Below, in pieces: positions 8,325 through 16,280 of a stretch of 64,000 nt of DNA. Position numbers and translations under genes: made by a program. Each line of letters begins with the position of its first letter. The stretch's first letter is position 1. Source of the DNA: Bradyrhizobium sp. (GTDB lineage: Bacteria > Pseudomonadota > Alphaproteobacteria > Rhizobiales > Xanthobacteraceae); NCBI RefSeq assembly GCF_027451485.1, contig NZ_DAIDJE010000130.1, forward strand, positions 62,001 through 126,000, given 5' to 3'. Under the pieces are notes generated by a model, which ran no database searches, was not told the DNA's origin, and saw only the letters and a list, made by a program, of their open reading frames with translations.

Positions 8325-9338
8325 CTAAGATCTACCTTCGAACAGATCACGGCCGCGCACGATTGCGCGCATCTTGCCGTCGGCGATGGAGCGTTTGAGC
8401 ATCCAGAAGCCGCAATCCGGATGAACATATTTCACCCTGCCCGGTCCAAGGGTCTTCTCGGCGCGCTCTATGAATCGCGCGACCGCTTCGGGCGTTTCGA
8501 TCTCCGTCACCTTTACATCGATCACGCCAAGCCCGAAGCCGATCTCCGGCCGTAATTCCCTGAAGAACTCAAGCTCCTCCACCGGGCGATGCGCACATTC
8601 CATGATGATGTGGTCGACGTGAAGCGCGTTGAGATAGTCAATCAGGCTCTTCCAGCTCCCCTTCTGAATCGATTGACCGCCGTAGTTGCCGAAGCAAAGG
8701 TGAACCGCCGCCTTGGTCTTGACCGCGTCCAGCACGACGTTGATCGATTCCGCTGCCCATGACCATTCCTCGGGGTGACCCGGCAGGTTGGCTTCGTCGA
8801 GTTGCACGATGTCGGCCTCGATATGCCGGACCTGCTCCGCCAGCACGGCCGCAATGGCGAGCGCGAGTTCGCGCCGGTCCTTGTAATGACGGTTGATCAG
8901 CGTCTTCGCCAGCATGTGCGGGCCGGTGAGCGTGAACTTGAACGGGTGCGTTGCCATCGCCCTTGCCCGCTCGCAGGCGATCGGCAGATCGAGCGAACCG
9001 CTGCCGAGCGGGCCGACCACCATGCCCGGCGGCCGGGTGCGAAACTTCATCCCGGGCATTTCGCGGAACTTCATCAGCTCGGCGAATTCGATGCTCTGGC
9101 TCACGCCCGCCATCGGCCTGACGAAATATTCGATCATGCCGTTGGTCTCGGGGTGATTGATGTCGAAGCGATAGAGTTCGCCGTCGCAGACGACGTCGAT
9201 GCCGGCTTCTTCCTGCGTCGAAATGACGACGCGAGTCGCATCGAGAAGCGCCTGTTCGGACGGCAGGGCCACAAGCCAATCGGGAACGGGATAGGAGCCA
9301 ACCGTCGTTGTTCTTATTCTTGCATTGGGTGGCGGCAT
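8325..9338 (-). CDS. MetE-core methyltransferase (cobalamin-independent methionine synthase C-terminal family)
   Basis: The 337-residue protein corresponds to the catalytic C-terminal barrel of MetE without its N-terminal half. Zinc ligands are all visible: the His and Cys of VHLCFGN (near 218), the Glu of IIMECAHRP (near 242) and the Cys of HPDCGFW (near 315). TTVGSYPVP at the N-terminus is the usual entry motif. Such core proteins transfer or remove methyl groups from thiols, but not always with folate or homocysteine. It is sandwiched between two unrelated ABC binding-protein genes (28 bases after one, 57 before the other). It therefore probably acts on the imported ligand. SD-like AAGGAAAA precedes the ATG. 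Confidence 0.85.
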   Translation of the reverse strand: MPPPNARIRTTTVGSYPVPDWLVALPSEQALLDATRVVISTQEEAGIDVVCDGELYRFDINHPETNGMIEYFVRPMAGVSQSIEFAELMKFREMPGMKFRTRPPGMVVGPLGSGSLDLPIACERARAMATHPFKFTLTGPHMLAKTLINRHYKDRRELALAIAAVLAEQVRHIEADIVQLDEANLPGHPEEWSWAAESINVVLDAVKTKAAVHLCFGNYGGQSIQKGSWKSLIDYLNALHVDHIIMECAHRPVEELEFFRELRPEIGFGLGVIDVKVTEIETPEAVARFIERAEKTLGPGRVKYVHPDCGFWMLKRSIADGKMRAIVRGRDLFEGRS

Positions 9339-9366
9339 TTTTCCTTTGCTCTCCTACGCATTGCGA

Positions 9367-10356
9367 TCAGTTCGGCAGGAATTTGAACGAGATGAAGTCG
9401 TCCATGCGGCCGGCTGATGCGTGGCTGATGGTGCCCGACTGGGCCAACAGGTCGATCGATGCCTTGATATCGGACCGGTTGGCTCGGAACGGCGGCTCGG
9501 CCTTTGTGGCGTCGGTATGATAGAGCGGCACGGTCAGTTTCAGCCCTTCGATCAGGTCGTCGCGCAGGCCTGCCTTGGGGCTGACCTTCAGCATCGCGTC
9601 CACGGCGGCGGCGGGATCCTGTTCCGCATCGGCGACCGAGCGCGTCGCCGCCCGCATGAAGCGCATGACGAGGTTCGCATGCTTCTCAGTTGTATCTTTC
9701 GCCGTGACGATCGACGAACTCGCGAGGTTCACACCGTAATCGGCGAACGGCAGCACCGTTACCTGCTTGTGCGTGGCAGCGGCGATCCGCAAATTCTGGT
9801 CCATGGAATAGCCGAGCATGGCGTCGGCCTGGCCGTTGATGACCGCGTTCAACTTCGCGCGGTTATCGCCGGCAATGATCGTCATGTCGCTTTCCTTCAT
9901 GCCGACCTTACCAAGCACCAGCGGAAGAATCTGAGAAAGCGAATCCCCGGGCGTCAGCGCCAAAGACCTGCCGCGAAGGTCCTGGAGTGAGCGGATGTTT
10001 TTCTCCGCGAGGGAAATGAACGCCATCGGGCTTTTTTGCAGCAGTACGCCGACGACCACGACCGGCGCACCCTTGTCCGCCGCCTTCAGGATCGAGGCCA
10101 GATCGGCGTAGCCGAACGTCGCGGTTCCCGCCGCGACCGCTTGCACCGTCGGGACGGAACCGCGGCCCTCCTGAATGTCGAGTTCGATGCCTTCATGCTC
10201 GAAATATCCGCGCTCTTTGCCGAGGAAGAACGGTGCGTGCTCGGCATAGAGATACCAGTTGAGGAGCAGCGTCGCCTTATCGGCTGCGCGCGACGGAGCG
10301 AATGGCGTGGCAAGAATCAACGCAATGGCGATCATCAGACATCGCTGGAGCGGCAT
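9367..10356 (-). CDS. NMT1/THI5-type ABC transporter substrate-binding protein
   Basis: The product (329 residues from the chosen ATG) has a signal peptide ending around PFAPSRAA. A mature domain of the SsuA/ThiY/NMT1 class follows: LNWYLYAEHAPFFLGKERG, then FEHEGIELDIQEGRGS. GDSLSQILPLVLGKVG and PFADYGVNLASSS line the ligand cleft. A GTG nine codons upstream is open, but the ATG follows AAGGGGGAGGA and places the signal peptide correctly. No matching permease or ATPase of the SsuBC/ThiXZ type is in the window, so it may be an orphan or may use the Liv pore. Ligands in the family are sulfonates, pyrimidines and other nitrogen heterocycles. It is the first gene of the leftward operon. Confidence 0.85.
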   Translation of the reverse strand: MPLQRCLMIAIALILATPFAPSRAADKATLLLNWYLYAEHAPFFLGKERGYFEHEGIELDIQEGRGSVPTVQAVAAGTATFGYADLASILKAADKGAPVVVVGVLLQKSPMAFISLAEKNIRSLQDLRGRSLALTPGDSLSQILPLVLGKVGMKESDMTIIAGDNRAKLNAVINGQADAMLGYSMDQNLRIAAATHKQVTVLPFADYGVNLASSSIVTAKDTTEKHANLVMRFMRAATRSVADAEQDPAAAVDAMLKVSPKAGLRDDLIEGLKLTVPLYHTDATKAEPPFRANRSDIKASIDLLAQSGTISHASAGRMDDFISFKFLPN

Positions 10357-10489
10357 TCCTCCCCCTTGCACCTGTTGCGGCACATTGGCAGGTCATACTG
10401 ACGCGATGGCTTGAGCGTTGCAAGGCCATGCAGGTTTCGTGACACCGGCTCGGCGCGTCAAACACCACGATGACGCCCATGGCCATGCT
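10357..10489 (-). promoter_or_regulatory. Intergenic segment expected to hold the promoter of the six-gene transport operon
   Basis: These 133 bases separate the start of the NMT1-type binding protein from the stop of the leftward GreA-like gene. The operon downstream has only short gaps or overlaps, so its promoter most likely lies here. I see no FixK, EcfG or ECF-type box and no riboswitch-like fold, so the regulator is not readable. Confidence 0.3.
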
Positions 10490-10972
10490 TTACGCGATTG
10501 CGATAATTTCGAGCTCGTGGCCCATGGATTCCACGGCGTCGCCGACCGCCTTGCCCAACAGCGATTTCGCCACGGGAGACACGAAGGAAATCGAGCCGGC
10601 CTTGGGATCGGCTTCGTCCTCTCCGACAATGCGATATGTCTGCACCCGCCCGTCCTCGCGGCGGAAAGTCACCGTGCTGCCGAAGGCGACGCTGTCCGCA
10701 GACGACGGGCTTGCCACGAGCTGCGCCGTTCGCACCCTTTCCGAGAAATAGCGCACCTCGCGCAGCGGTATGGCGGCTTGCCGCCGCCGCTCATTCACGT
10801 CTTCGATGCGCTGCGCCGCCTCATAGGCCTCGCGCGCCTCGCGCAACTGGCTTTCGAGCGCCTTCAATCCGGCTTCGGTGACGAGATTCGGATGAGGCGA
10901 GATCGGCCGATCCGGCAACAGCGTTTCAGACGCGGTTTCGGCACTCTCTTCCTTGGTAAAGGCAACGCTCAA
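10490..10972 (-). CDS. GreA/GreB-family transcription elongation factor paralogue
   Basis: The 160-residue protein has the Gre layout. An N-terminal coiled coil spans about 28-80 (ALESQLREAREAYEAAQRIE and following, with ERRRQAAIPLREVRY). The C-terminal FKBP-like domain is VAFGSTVTFRREDGRVQTYR with VGEDEADPKAGSISFVSPVA and LLGKAVGD. Gre factors enter the RNA polymerase secondary channel to rescue backtracked complexes. The acidic DxxE tip usual in GreA is not clear here (IEDVNE), so it may be a regulatory Gre-like paralogue rather than the housekeeping GreA. It stands alone between the transport operon and a leftward peptidase gene. Confidence 0.85.
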   Translation of the reverse strand: MSVAFTKEESAETASETLLPDRPISPHPNLVTEAGLKALESQLREAREAYEAAQRIEDVNERRRQAAIPLREVRYFSERVRTAQLVASPSSADSVAFGSTVTFRREDGRVQTYRIVGEDEADPKAGSISFVSPVAKSLLGKAVGDAVESMGHELEIIAIA

Positions 10973-11031
10973 ACTCGAATCCTCTTGGATCTGCGCGGCA
11001 GCTTGATCGCCCTTTGGAACGATCGCCGGCT

Positions 11032-12153
11032 TTAATTAGCGGCTGCAGTGGCTTGCCGGATTTTCAGCCCCGGACGATGACGGGCCATCTCCTCGCCGTC
11101 GATCGGGGCCACGTGCGGAGGGTCCCGGTCGAGGTAGGGACGCCCGAGTCCGAACTCGCTGCCGTGGTCGTCGACCCATTTCCAGAGAATTTCGCTGGAG
11201 GCAAGTCGTTCCCCGCGCGAGGCGCCTTTGATGCTGACGATATCGGCCGCAAGGCCGTGGCCGTAGCCGCCACGAAGGCTGCCGCCATGATAGGACCGGT
11301 TATCGGCAGCCTTCAGGCCGCTCGCAATCGACTGGCGGTAATCATCGCGAAACGCGCTGGTGATCCCGGGCGCCAGTCCGGCCTCATCCGCCGCGCGCAG
11401 CATTTGGAACAGCTTCAGCTTGAAACTGCGGTCGACGCCGCCGATCACGTAATCCATCAGCGACATGTTCGCGTGCGTCGCCGCCTTGGGGTCCTTCCAA
11501 GCGAAATCCTCGTCGATGACGATCGTTGACGTTCTGGTCACCGTCTTCAGCTTGCCCTTCTTTCGGATCGTGACCTTTCTCTGCGTGCTCTCCCGGATCG
11601 CATCTTCCTTGGGCGTTCGCTGGTAGAGCTGCCAGAGGTAGCGATCGACGCAGGTCTCCAGCACCAGGCAGTCGTCGACAATCTCGATCGGGCTGCTTGC
11701 GTCGTAGATTTCCTGGGTCTGCGGACCCGCAACATTGCTCGGCTGCGTCTCCTCAAGCGACGATTTGGACGGCTGCTCGTCCGGCGTTTCCAGCGCGGCC
11801 ACCACTGTCTGGCTTGCCGCCGGCCTGTCGACCTTCGATGGATCGATCACATCAGGCGGAGCGATGCCCGGCGCATCCACGCTCGGCTTATCGAGCTTCG
11901 ATGCATCCACCTCGCGCGCTGGCGCTGGATTGACCACCGGATCGATCGTGGCCGTCACCGGCTCGCTGGGAAGAACAATGTTTGCGGGAACGGGCGCGAC
12001 CTCAGTTGCGGCGGGCGTGACCTCGGCCACGGCCAGCGAATAAACGTCGCTTAGCGGAAAGCTCGCAATGACGAGCACAGCAAGCACCGCAACCGGAATG
12101 GTGATTTCCCGGCACCAGAGTGCTATCGCCACGATCCGCCGATTGATGGCCAA
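11032..12153 (-). CDS. Membrane-anchored M15-like peptidase (D-Ala-D-Ala carboxypeptidase-like)
   Basis: The 373-residue protein has one N-terminal membrane anchor (about 17-38). A Pro/Ala/Val-rich low-complexity linker runs to residue about 150 and a compact C-terminal domain follows. That domain contains YGHGLAADIVS, a His-x(n)-Asp pattern like the zinc site of VanY/M15 peptidases, and DPPHVAP, which could supply the last His. The catalytic domain would face the periplasm and act on peptidoglycan peptides. Zn-site spacing looks relaxed relative to VanY, so activity is uncertain; a non-catalytic wall-binding role is possible. It is monocistronic, 59 bases upstream of greA in the same direction. 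Confidence 0.7.
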   Translation of the reverse strand: MAINRRIVAIALWCREITIPVAVLAVLVIASFPLSDVYSLAVAEVTPAATEVAPVPANIVLPSEPVTATIDPVVNPAPAREVDASKLDKPSVDAPGIAPPDVIDPSKVDRPAASQTVVAALETPDEQPSKSSLEETQPSNVAGPQTQEIYDASSPIEIVDDCLVLETCVDRYLWQLYQRTPKEDAIRESTQRKVTIRKKGKLKTVTRTSTIVIDEDFAWKDPKAATHANMSLMDYVIGGVDRSFKLKLFQMLRAADEAGLAPGITSAFRDDYRQSIASGLKAADNRSYHGGSLRGGYGHGLAADIVSIKGASRGERLASSEILWKWVDDHGSEFGLGRPYLDRDPPHVAPIDGEEMARHRPGLKIRQATAAAN

Positions 12154-12700
12154 TGTCCGTACCTGGCTAAATCCCGCCGTATCTTCACCCGATCAATCCA
12201 TGGAGTAAAGCCCGGCAAGTGGCGCTGCCTTTGCTATTTCACCGAAAACCGGCGCAGGTTCCCGCGACCGACGCGAAGCCCACCACATGCGGCTTGCGAT
12301 CCCGGTTGCGTCCGGCACGTCGACACTATCGTCTGCGGCGCAGGCGCACGAACAGGAACTGGATTTGACATCCGTTGCCGTTGTACGGCGGACTCTCAAA
12401 GCGAACGGCGAATCCAAAGCTCCACAAGGTCCTTTGATTCCAACATTTGCAAAACTGACGCCTGGAGGACGACGCAGGGTTTTGTATCGACCGCTGGTGC
12501 CCGCCTGTCACGAACGCCGTTAACCAAGCCCGCAGAGGCTGAAGGTCAGACATCGATTCCGCCTTGTGAGTAACGATCCATTAGGGTTGATTGATCCGGC
12601 AAGCCGCGATTGGGGAGCGCGGAATCGCCTGCTGCGCAGCCGACATCAGGGGCAGCCGGCTAAACCGAAATTCAACCGCCTGCTTTAATTGGGGCATGAC
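12154..12700. other. Gene-poor intergenic stretch
   Basis: About 550 bases between two divergent genes. Short open frames exist on both strands, but none has a convincing ribosome site together with protein-like composition. Stacks of Arg, Ser and Cys suggest shadow frames. I see no FixK, EcfG or ECF promoter match and no strong hairpin. Confidence 0.5.
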
Positions 12701-13324
12701 ATGCAGTGGTATGTCTACCTGGTGACGATTCCTGCCGTCTTCTTTCTGGCCCGGGTGACCGTTGAGTTGATCGGCCGACCGATACAGACAATTTTGCATC
12801 TTCGGCAGCACGCGATCGAGCGGATGCTTGCGTTCCGAAACTTGCGACCACCGGGCCCGAGGGAGCTGGCAGTCAGTTCCAGGCAGATCCGCGCGTACGA
12901 CCAGGCCGCGCGAAACCTGCGACAAGCGCATTGCACCTTTGCCGATCTTGGCGCTCAACTGCTGGCATTTGGTGAAAGCGAGCCCACCATCCGCGTCGTG
13001 ATGGCGTTGTGTGGTCTGGATGTCGTGCGGGCGGGCTTTGAGCTGATCAATCTTTCGGAAATCTATGCGGCTGCGAAGACCGACAGTGACGAGGTCCGTC
13101 GCGGAATCGAGCAGGCTCATCAAGCAACCATGACCGCGCTCGCAGCGGCTCGCCGATTTTCGAACGATGGATTGACAAGAATCAGGCTTGAGCCGATGCA
13201 TCTGAGCGATGCGGCTTCTTCACCTCATCGAATGCGGCCTCTCGCCCGATCGCGCTTCGTTGTTCGCAACGCTTCGTCACGGGCCAGGCGCGCGTCAGGC
13301 GCAGTGAGACGACTGGCCCATTAA
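12701..13324 (+). CDS. Hypothetical protein with one N-terminal membrane segment
   Basis: From the ATG at 12701 the product is 207 residues. Residues 2-22 (QWYVYLVTIPAVFFLARVTV) form a single transmembrane or signal-anchor helix. A helical, moderately charged body follows (HAIERMLAFRNLRPPGPREL; VMALCGLDVVRAGFELINLS). An Arg/Ser-rich tail beyond about 165 may be disordered. A TTG at 12689 could extend it by four residues. I do not recognise a domain. The composition and codon pattern are like its neighbours and argue for a real gene. It is monocistronic and diverges from the M15-like peptidase across a long non-coding gap. Confidence 0.65.
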   Translation: MQWYVYLVTIPAVFFLARVTVELIGRPIQTILHLRQHAIERMLAFRNLRPPGPRELAVSSRQIRAYDQAARNLRQAHCTFADLGAQLLAFGESEPTIRVVMALCGLDVVRAGFELINLSEIYAAAKTDSDEVRRGIEQAHQATMTALAAARRFSNDGLTRIRLEPMHLSDAASSPHRMRPLARSRFVVRNASSRARRASGAVRRLAH

Positions 13325-13582
13325 GGCCGCTGTCCAGGTCGTGTACTCAATTTCTCCAGGCGATTGGGCCAAACATGATTCAAGCTCAGGAGGGAACACT
13401 GGGGGTCGGATCATGCGCTACGACTTGGCCGATGTCGAGCTGAGTGTTATCGAACTGCATCTTCCAAGGGATCGCCATGACCGCAATCCCACCGGCAACC
13501 GCCGCGCTGCAGGAACTTGTCGGCAAAAAAGCGCCGCGCGCCAGCATAAGTGCGACAGGATTGTCGCGGCGAGCGGCTGCCA

Positions 13583-13921
13583 TCACTGCCTTTTTGAGCC
13601 GTAATGGAGCACCTGAACCTTCTCGAGCGTGATGAGTCCGCTGGACATCATCGCGTCCAATACAGGCAGGAAGCCGTTGATCTTCTCCTCGCTGTCGACG
13701 ATCTCGATCACGAGCGGCAGGTCTTCGGAAAGGCGCAGGATCTTCATTGTGTGCAGCCGGCTCGACGCGCCAAAACCGACCGGACCGCGAAGAACAGTCG
13801 CGCCGGCAATTTGCAGCTCGCGAGCCTTCAGCACGATAGCCTCATGCAGCGGCGCTCCCTCGAATTGATCGTCCTCACCGATAAAGATCCGCAGCAACAA
13901 CGCCTGCTTGGGTATTTGCAT
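13583..13921 (-). CDS. DUF190 (PII-like) protein linked to fluoride exporters
   Basis: The 112-residue product is a small alpha/beta protein of the DUF190 family: RIFIGEDDQFEGAPLHEAIV, then ATVLRGPVGFGASSRLHT and LPLVIEIVDSEEKI. The family has a PII/CutA-like ferredoxin fold and is often encoded beside crcB, suggesting a regulatory or trimeric accessory role for the channel. The ATG at 13921 lies two bases after the crcB1 stop. A TTG at 13927 would overlap it. It is the last gene of the fluoride cassette, so it is probably co-transcribed from the riboswitch promoter upstream of crcB2. The molecular role is not established. Confidence 0.85.
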   Translation of the reverse strand: MQIPKQALLLRIFIGEDDQFEGAPLHEAIVLKARELQIAGATVLRGPVGFGASSRLHTMKILRLSEDLPLVIEIVDSEEKINGFLPVLDAMMSSGLITLEKVQVLHYGSKRQ

Positions 13922-13923
13922 CT

Positions 13924-14313
13924 TCAACTCCCCTTCAACCGATTGACACGGTTTGCGACCGCGTAGCCAAGCCAGACCGCAACGAGCCAGGTCACGACGG
14001 ATATCCCGATATTTGTCAACGCCATCGCTCTCATGCCGTTATGCGCCAACTTGAATGTTTCCAGGCTAAAGGACGAGAAGGTCGTATAGCCGCCGCAGAA
14101 GCCGGTCATGACGAACTGACGTTGCCGTGTACTCACAAGCCACCGCCCGTCGGGGCCAGTGAGCGTGCTGTAGAATCCGATAATGAACGAGCCGGTGATA
14201 TTCACGAACAGCGTTGCAAGAGGAAATCCCGAGACCAAGGGGATCAGCAGGCCGGCCAGATAGCGTGCCACGCTGCCAAGCATGCCGCCGGCTGCGACAA
14301 AAGCGTACAGCAT
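13924..14313 (-). CDS. crcB: CrcB/Fluc fluoride channel, copy 1
   Basis: The 129-residue four-helix membrane protein starts MLYAFVAAGGMLGSVARY. It continues with PLATLFVNITGSFIIGFYS (conserved Asn) and GFCGGYTTFSSFSLE, which keeps both Phe positions of the Phe box lining the fluoride pore. Fluc channels are antiparallel dimers that export fluoride passively. I chose the ATG at 14313 because GGAG lies eight bases upstream and the length fits the family. The ATG at 14352 would add 13 residues. It follows crcB2 after about 220 bases and precedes DUF190. With two unequal copies the functional unit may be a heterodimer. Confidence 0.92.
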   Translation of the reverse strand: MLYAFVAAGGMLGSVARYLAGLLIPLVSGFPLATLFVNITGSFIIGFYSTLTGPDGRWLVSTRQRQFVMTGFCGGYTTFSSFSLETFKLAHNGMRAMALTNIGISVVTWLVAVWLGYAVANRVNRLKGS

Positions 14314-14362
14314 CGGCGTACTCCAGTTGATCGATTTCCTGCCGGCAGTCATTGTCGAGATT

Positions 14363-14398
14363 TCCGATTCAGTGGAAGAATCCGATTCAGTGGAAGAA
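14363..14398. repeat. Perfect 18-bp tandem duplication
   Basis: The unit TCCGATTCAGTGGAAGAA occurs twice in direct succession (14363-14380 and 14381-14398) with no mismatch. It lies between the two crcB genes, in the region that becomes the leader of crcB1. Both units sit upstream of the preferred crcB1 start. Confidence 0.95.
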
Positions 14399-14534
14399 GA
14401 TGGCTACTGGTCGGTTTCAACTTTTCAGCGGACAGTCTTGCGAATGTTAGAATCGAAGGACCACCGGCAAATATGTGGTGGAGTTCAGGATTTGACATTC
14501 GCTTTGCGAATTCGCGGCCAGATTGTAGCGAATC

Positions 14535-14975
14535 TCAAACCCACTCCACCAGGTAGAAGCCCAGGGCGGCAGCGCCAAGGCTAAGCCCTACCGAGATGAC
14601 AACATAGCCCAACGCGCGGGCGGCCTCGCCATCTCTCGCAAGCGCCAAAGACTGCAAGCTGAAGGAGGAAACCGTGGTGTAGCAGCCCAAAAACCCTGTC
14701 ACCGCAAACAGCCAACCATCCGCCGACGCCAGCAGCGAGGTCTGGTTTTCGGCGATCGCAGCGAACATGCCGATCAGGAAAGCGCCGCTGACGTTGATAA
14801 TCAGCGTGCCCCACGGAAATGTTTCGCCGACCCGGCGGGCTACGAAGCCGGAAATGAAATAGCGCGTCATACCTCCCAGCGCGCTTCCGACCATGACGCT
14901 CAGCAATCCGCTCAGCACTGCAATCCATCCTTTCCTAACTGGCTCCGCTTCCGGCATCTTCAACATGCCGGTCAC
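14535..14975 (-). CDS. crcB: CrcB/Fluc fluoride channel, copy 2 (riboswitch-proximal)
   Basis: The 146-residue protein has four membrane helices and Fluc motifs: GSALGGMTRYFISG, FPWGTLIINVSGAFLIGM (conserved Asn) and GFLGCYTTVSSFSLQ. In the last motif the usual first Phe of the TTFS pore element is Val. The GTG start at 14975 is preceded by AAAAGGGGC and overlaps the stop of a possible leader peptide (GTGA). An ATG at 14966 is an alternative. It is the first structural gene after the fluoride riboswitch. The N-terminal 15-residue cytoplasmic extension is longer than in copy 1. It probably pairs with copy 1. Confidence 0.92.
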   Translation of the reverse strand: MTGMLKMPEAEPVRKGWIAVLSGLLSVMVGSALGGMTRYFISGFVARRVGETFPWGTLIINVSGAFLIGMFAAIAENQTSLLASADGWLFAVTGFLGCYTTVSSFSLQSLALARDGEAARALGYVVISVGLSLGAAALGFYLVEWV

Positions 14976-15040
14976 CGGCCGCCCCTTTTGGATAGGCAGC
15001 CGATCAGACCCAGGTGCTTCCTGCGGAGGAGTACGGACAT
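14972..15040 (-). CDS. Possible 22-residue leader peptide between riboswitch and crcB2
   Basis: An ATG directly follows GTAGGAGC and opens a 22-codon frame (MSVLLRRKHLGLIGCLSKRG, then GR) whose TGA overlaps the crcB2 GTG start (GTGA). The Shine-Dalgarno-like GGAG is unusually close to the ATG, so translation may be weak. The frame may be fortuitous. If used, it would couple crcB2 translation to accessibility of the GTAGGAG element. Confidence 0.3.
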   Translation of the reverse strand: MSVLLRRKHLGLIGCLSKRGGR

Positions 15041-15064
15041 GCTCCTACCGACGCAAAGCGCCTT

Positions 15065-15111
15065 GTAGGAGTCATCAGCCTTGCGGCGGTTACCGGGAGA
15101 ACCCCATTCCC
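15065..15111 (-). ncRNA. Fluoride riboswitch (crcB motif) aptamer
   Basis: Read on the minus strand the element is GGGAATGGGGTTCTCCC, then GGTAACCGCC, GCAA, GGC, TGATGA and CTCCTAC. This matches the fluoride aptamer. A GGGA/TCCC stem encloses the loop and a GCC/GGC stem is capped by GCAA. The invariant TGATGA follows, and the loop GGGGT can form a pseudoknot with ACTCC. It lies 90 bases upstream of crcB2. The 3' CTCCTAC can also pair with GTAGGAG at 15042-15048, an apparent expression platform. It should switch on exporter synthesis when fluoride binds. Confidence 0.85.
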
Positions 15112-15825
15112 TTGAATTGATGCAATCCTATCTCGCATTTGGCTATTCGCAAGCTTCAATCTGAACCAGCCCGAACGGGAGAACCGGCCGTTGACCAGGA
15201 TCAGCCCGGTTCGACACAGCCATCCCTAAGGCGTTCACCCGTCACGGTTTCGCGGCCAGGACGAATTGCCCCTGGCCACGCGCGGAAAGGCCACGACGAT
15301 GGCGCGGCGCATCGCGGATGGCGAGATTCGAATGCTTGCAATCAACGAAGCCTCTTATCCCGAGGGTCTTGATCAAGCATGCTCACGCCGCGCCGAGCAC
15401 GGGGTTGTGCCCATGCTATTCGAGACTGAGAAATGAGGCATGCGAGGCAAGCATAGGTGAACAGGAAAAGCGCTCCCTCAAGCGCGAGGATCACCGCGGC
15501 GGCAGCGCGACGATCAGGCGACCCGAAAAGCCCGAAGCGCGGACTGTCCCCGGCTGGACGCTCGCGGTCCGGTTGACATATCGACGCCGATCAATTCGAC
15601 CGTCTCGCTTTTGACAAACAAAAGTGCGAAAGCGACCTCGTGCCAAATCCGCCTCTCGGCGCAAATTTCCGACGCAGTGAGATGAGGGGCGCGCCTCGGA
15701 CCACGATGGAAGGACGCAAGGCGTTCTGAAGACTGGTTTCAGAAACCATTGCACCTCTCTCATCCAGATTTTGCCAGCCCGAGGGCGCTCGGCGAATGCG
15801 GTTATCTCAAGAGGGAGGAACCATC
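15112..15825. other. Intergenic stretch with no supportable gene
   Basis: About 700 bases lie between the divergent fluoride cassette and the iorAB-like operon. All open frames are short and Arg/Ser/Pro-rich. A near-FixK sequence TTGACCAGGATCAG (15191-15204) misses the last base of the palindrome and is over 600 bases from any rightward start. The promoters of both flanking operons must lie here, but I cannot identify them. Confidence 0.5.
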
Positions 15826-16278
15826 ATGATAAAATTGAAAATAAACGGCCAGGAGCAGACCTGGGAAGGCGATCCGACTCTTCCCCTGCTTTGGTTTATC
15901 CGTGACGAGGTTGGCCTGACCGGCACCAAATTTGGTTGCGGTGAGGCGCTTTGCGGCGCCTGCACGGTGCTTCTCGACAAGGAAGCCGTTCGCTCCTGCG
16001 TTACCGCCGTCTCGGACGTCGCCGGCCGTGAGGTCACAACGATCGAGGGCCTTCACCCGACCGGCGACCATCCGGTTCAGAAGGCCTGGCGTCAGGCCAA
16101 CGTGCCGCAATGCGGCTTTTGCCAGGCCGGGCAGATCATGCAGGCGGCTTCGCTCTTGATGCAAAACCCCAAGCCATCGCACGACCAGATACGCGAGGCG
16201 ATGTCGGGTAACATCTGCCGCTGCGGCTGCTATCAGCGCATCGAAAACGCCGTCCATCTCGCATCGACGGGGGTGTGA
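15826..16278 (+). CDS. iorA: (2Fe-2S) small subunit of an aldehyde/isoquinoline oxidoreductase-type molybdenum hydroxylase
   Basis: The 150-residue protein has a plant-type ferredoxin domain ([17 protein letters not shown], then RSC) binding one 2Fe-2S cluster. The C-terminal four-helix domain ([11 protein letters not shown] and [12 protein letters not shown]) holds the second. It passes electrons from the molybdopterin subunit to an external acceptor. GAGGGAGGAACC precedes the ATG at 15826. The large subunit follows after two bases. No FAD subunit is encoded, as in isoquinoline 1-oxidoreductases and periplasmic aldehyde dehydrogenases. The symbol is by family similarity; the substrate is not known. 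Confidence 0.9.
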   Translation: MIKLKINGQEQTWEGDPTLPLLWFIRDEVGLTGTKFGCGEALCGACTVLLDKEAVRSCVTAVSDVAGREVTTIEGLHPTGDHPVQKAWRQANVPQCGFCQAGQIMQAASLLMQNPKPSHDQIREAMSGNICRCGCYQRIENAVHLASTGV

Positions 16279-16280
16279 TC

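Noticed and set aside
15191-15204. TTGACCAGGATCAG, a near-FixK palindrome
   Set aside because: The final base breaks the TCAA half-site and it is over 600 bases from the nearest start.
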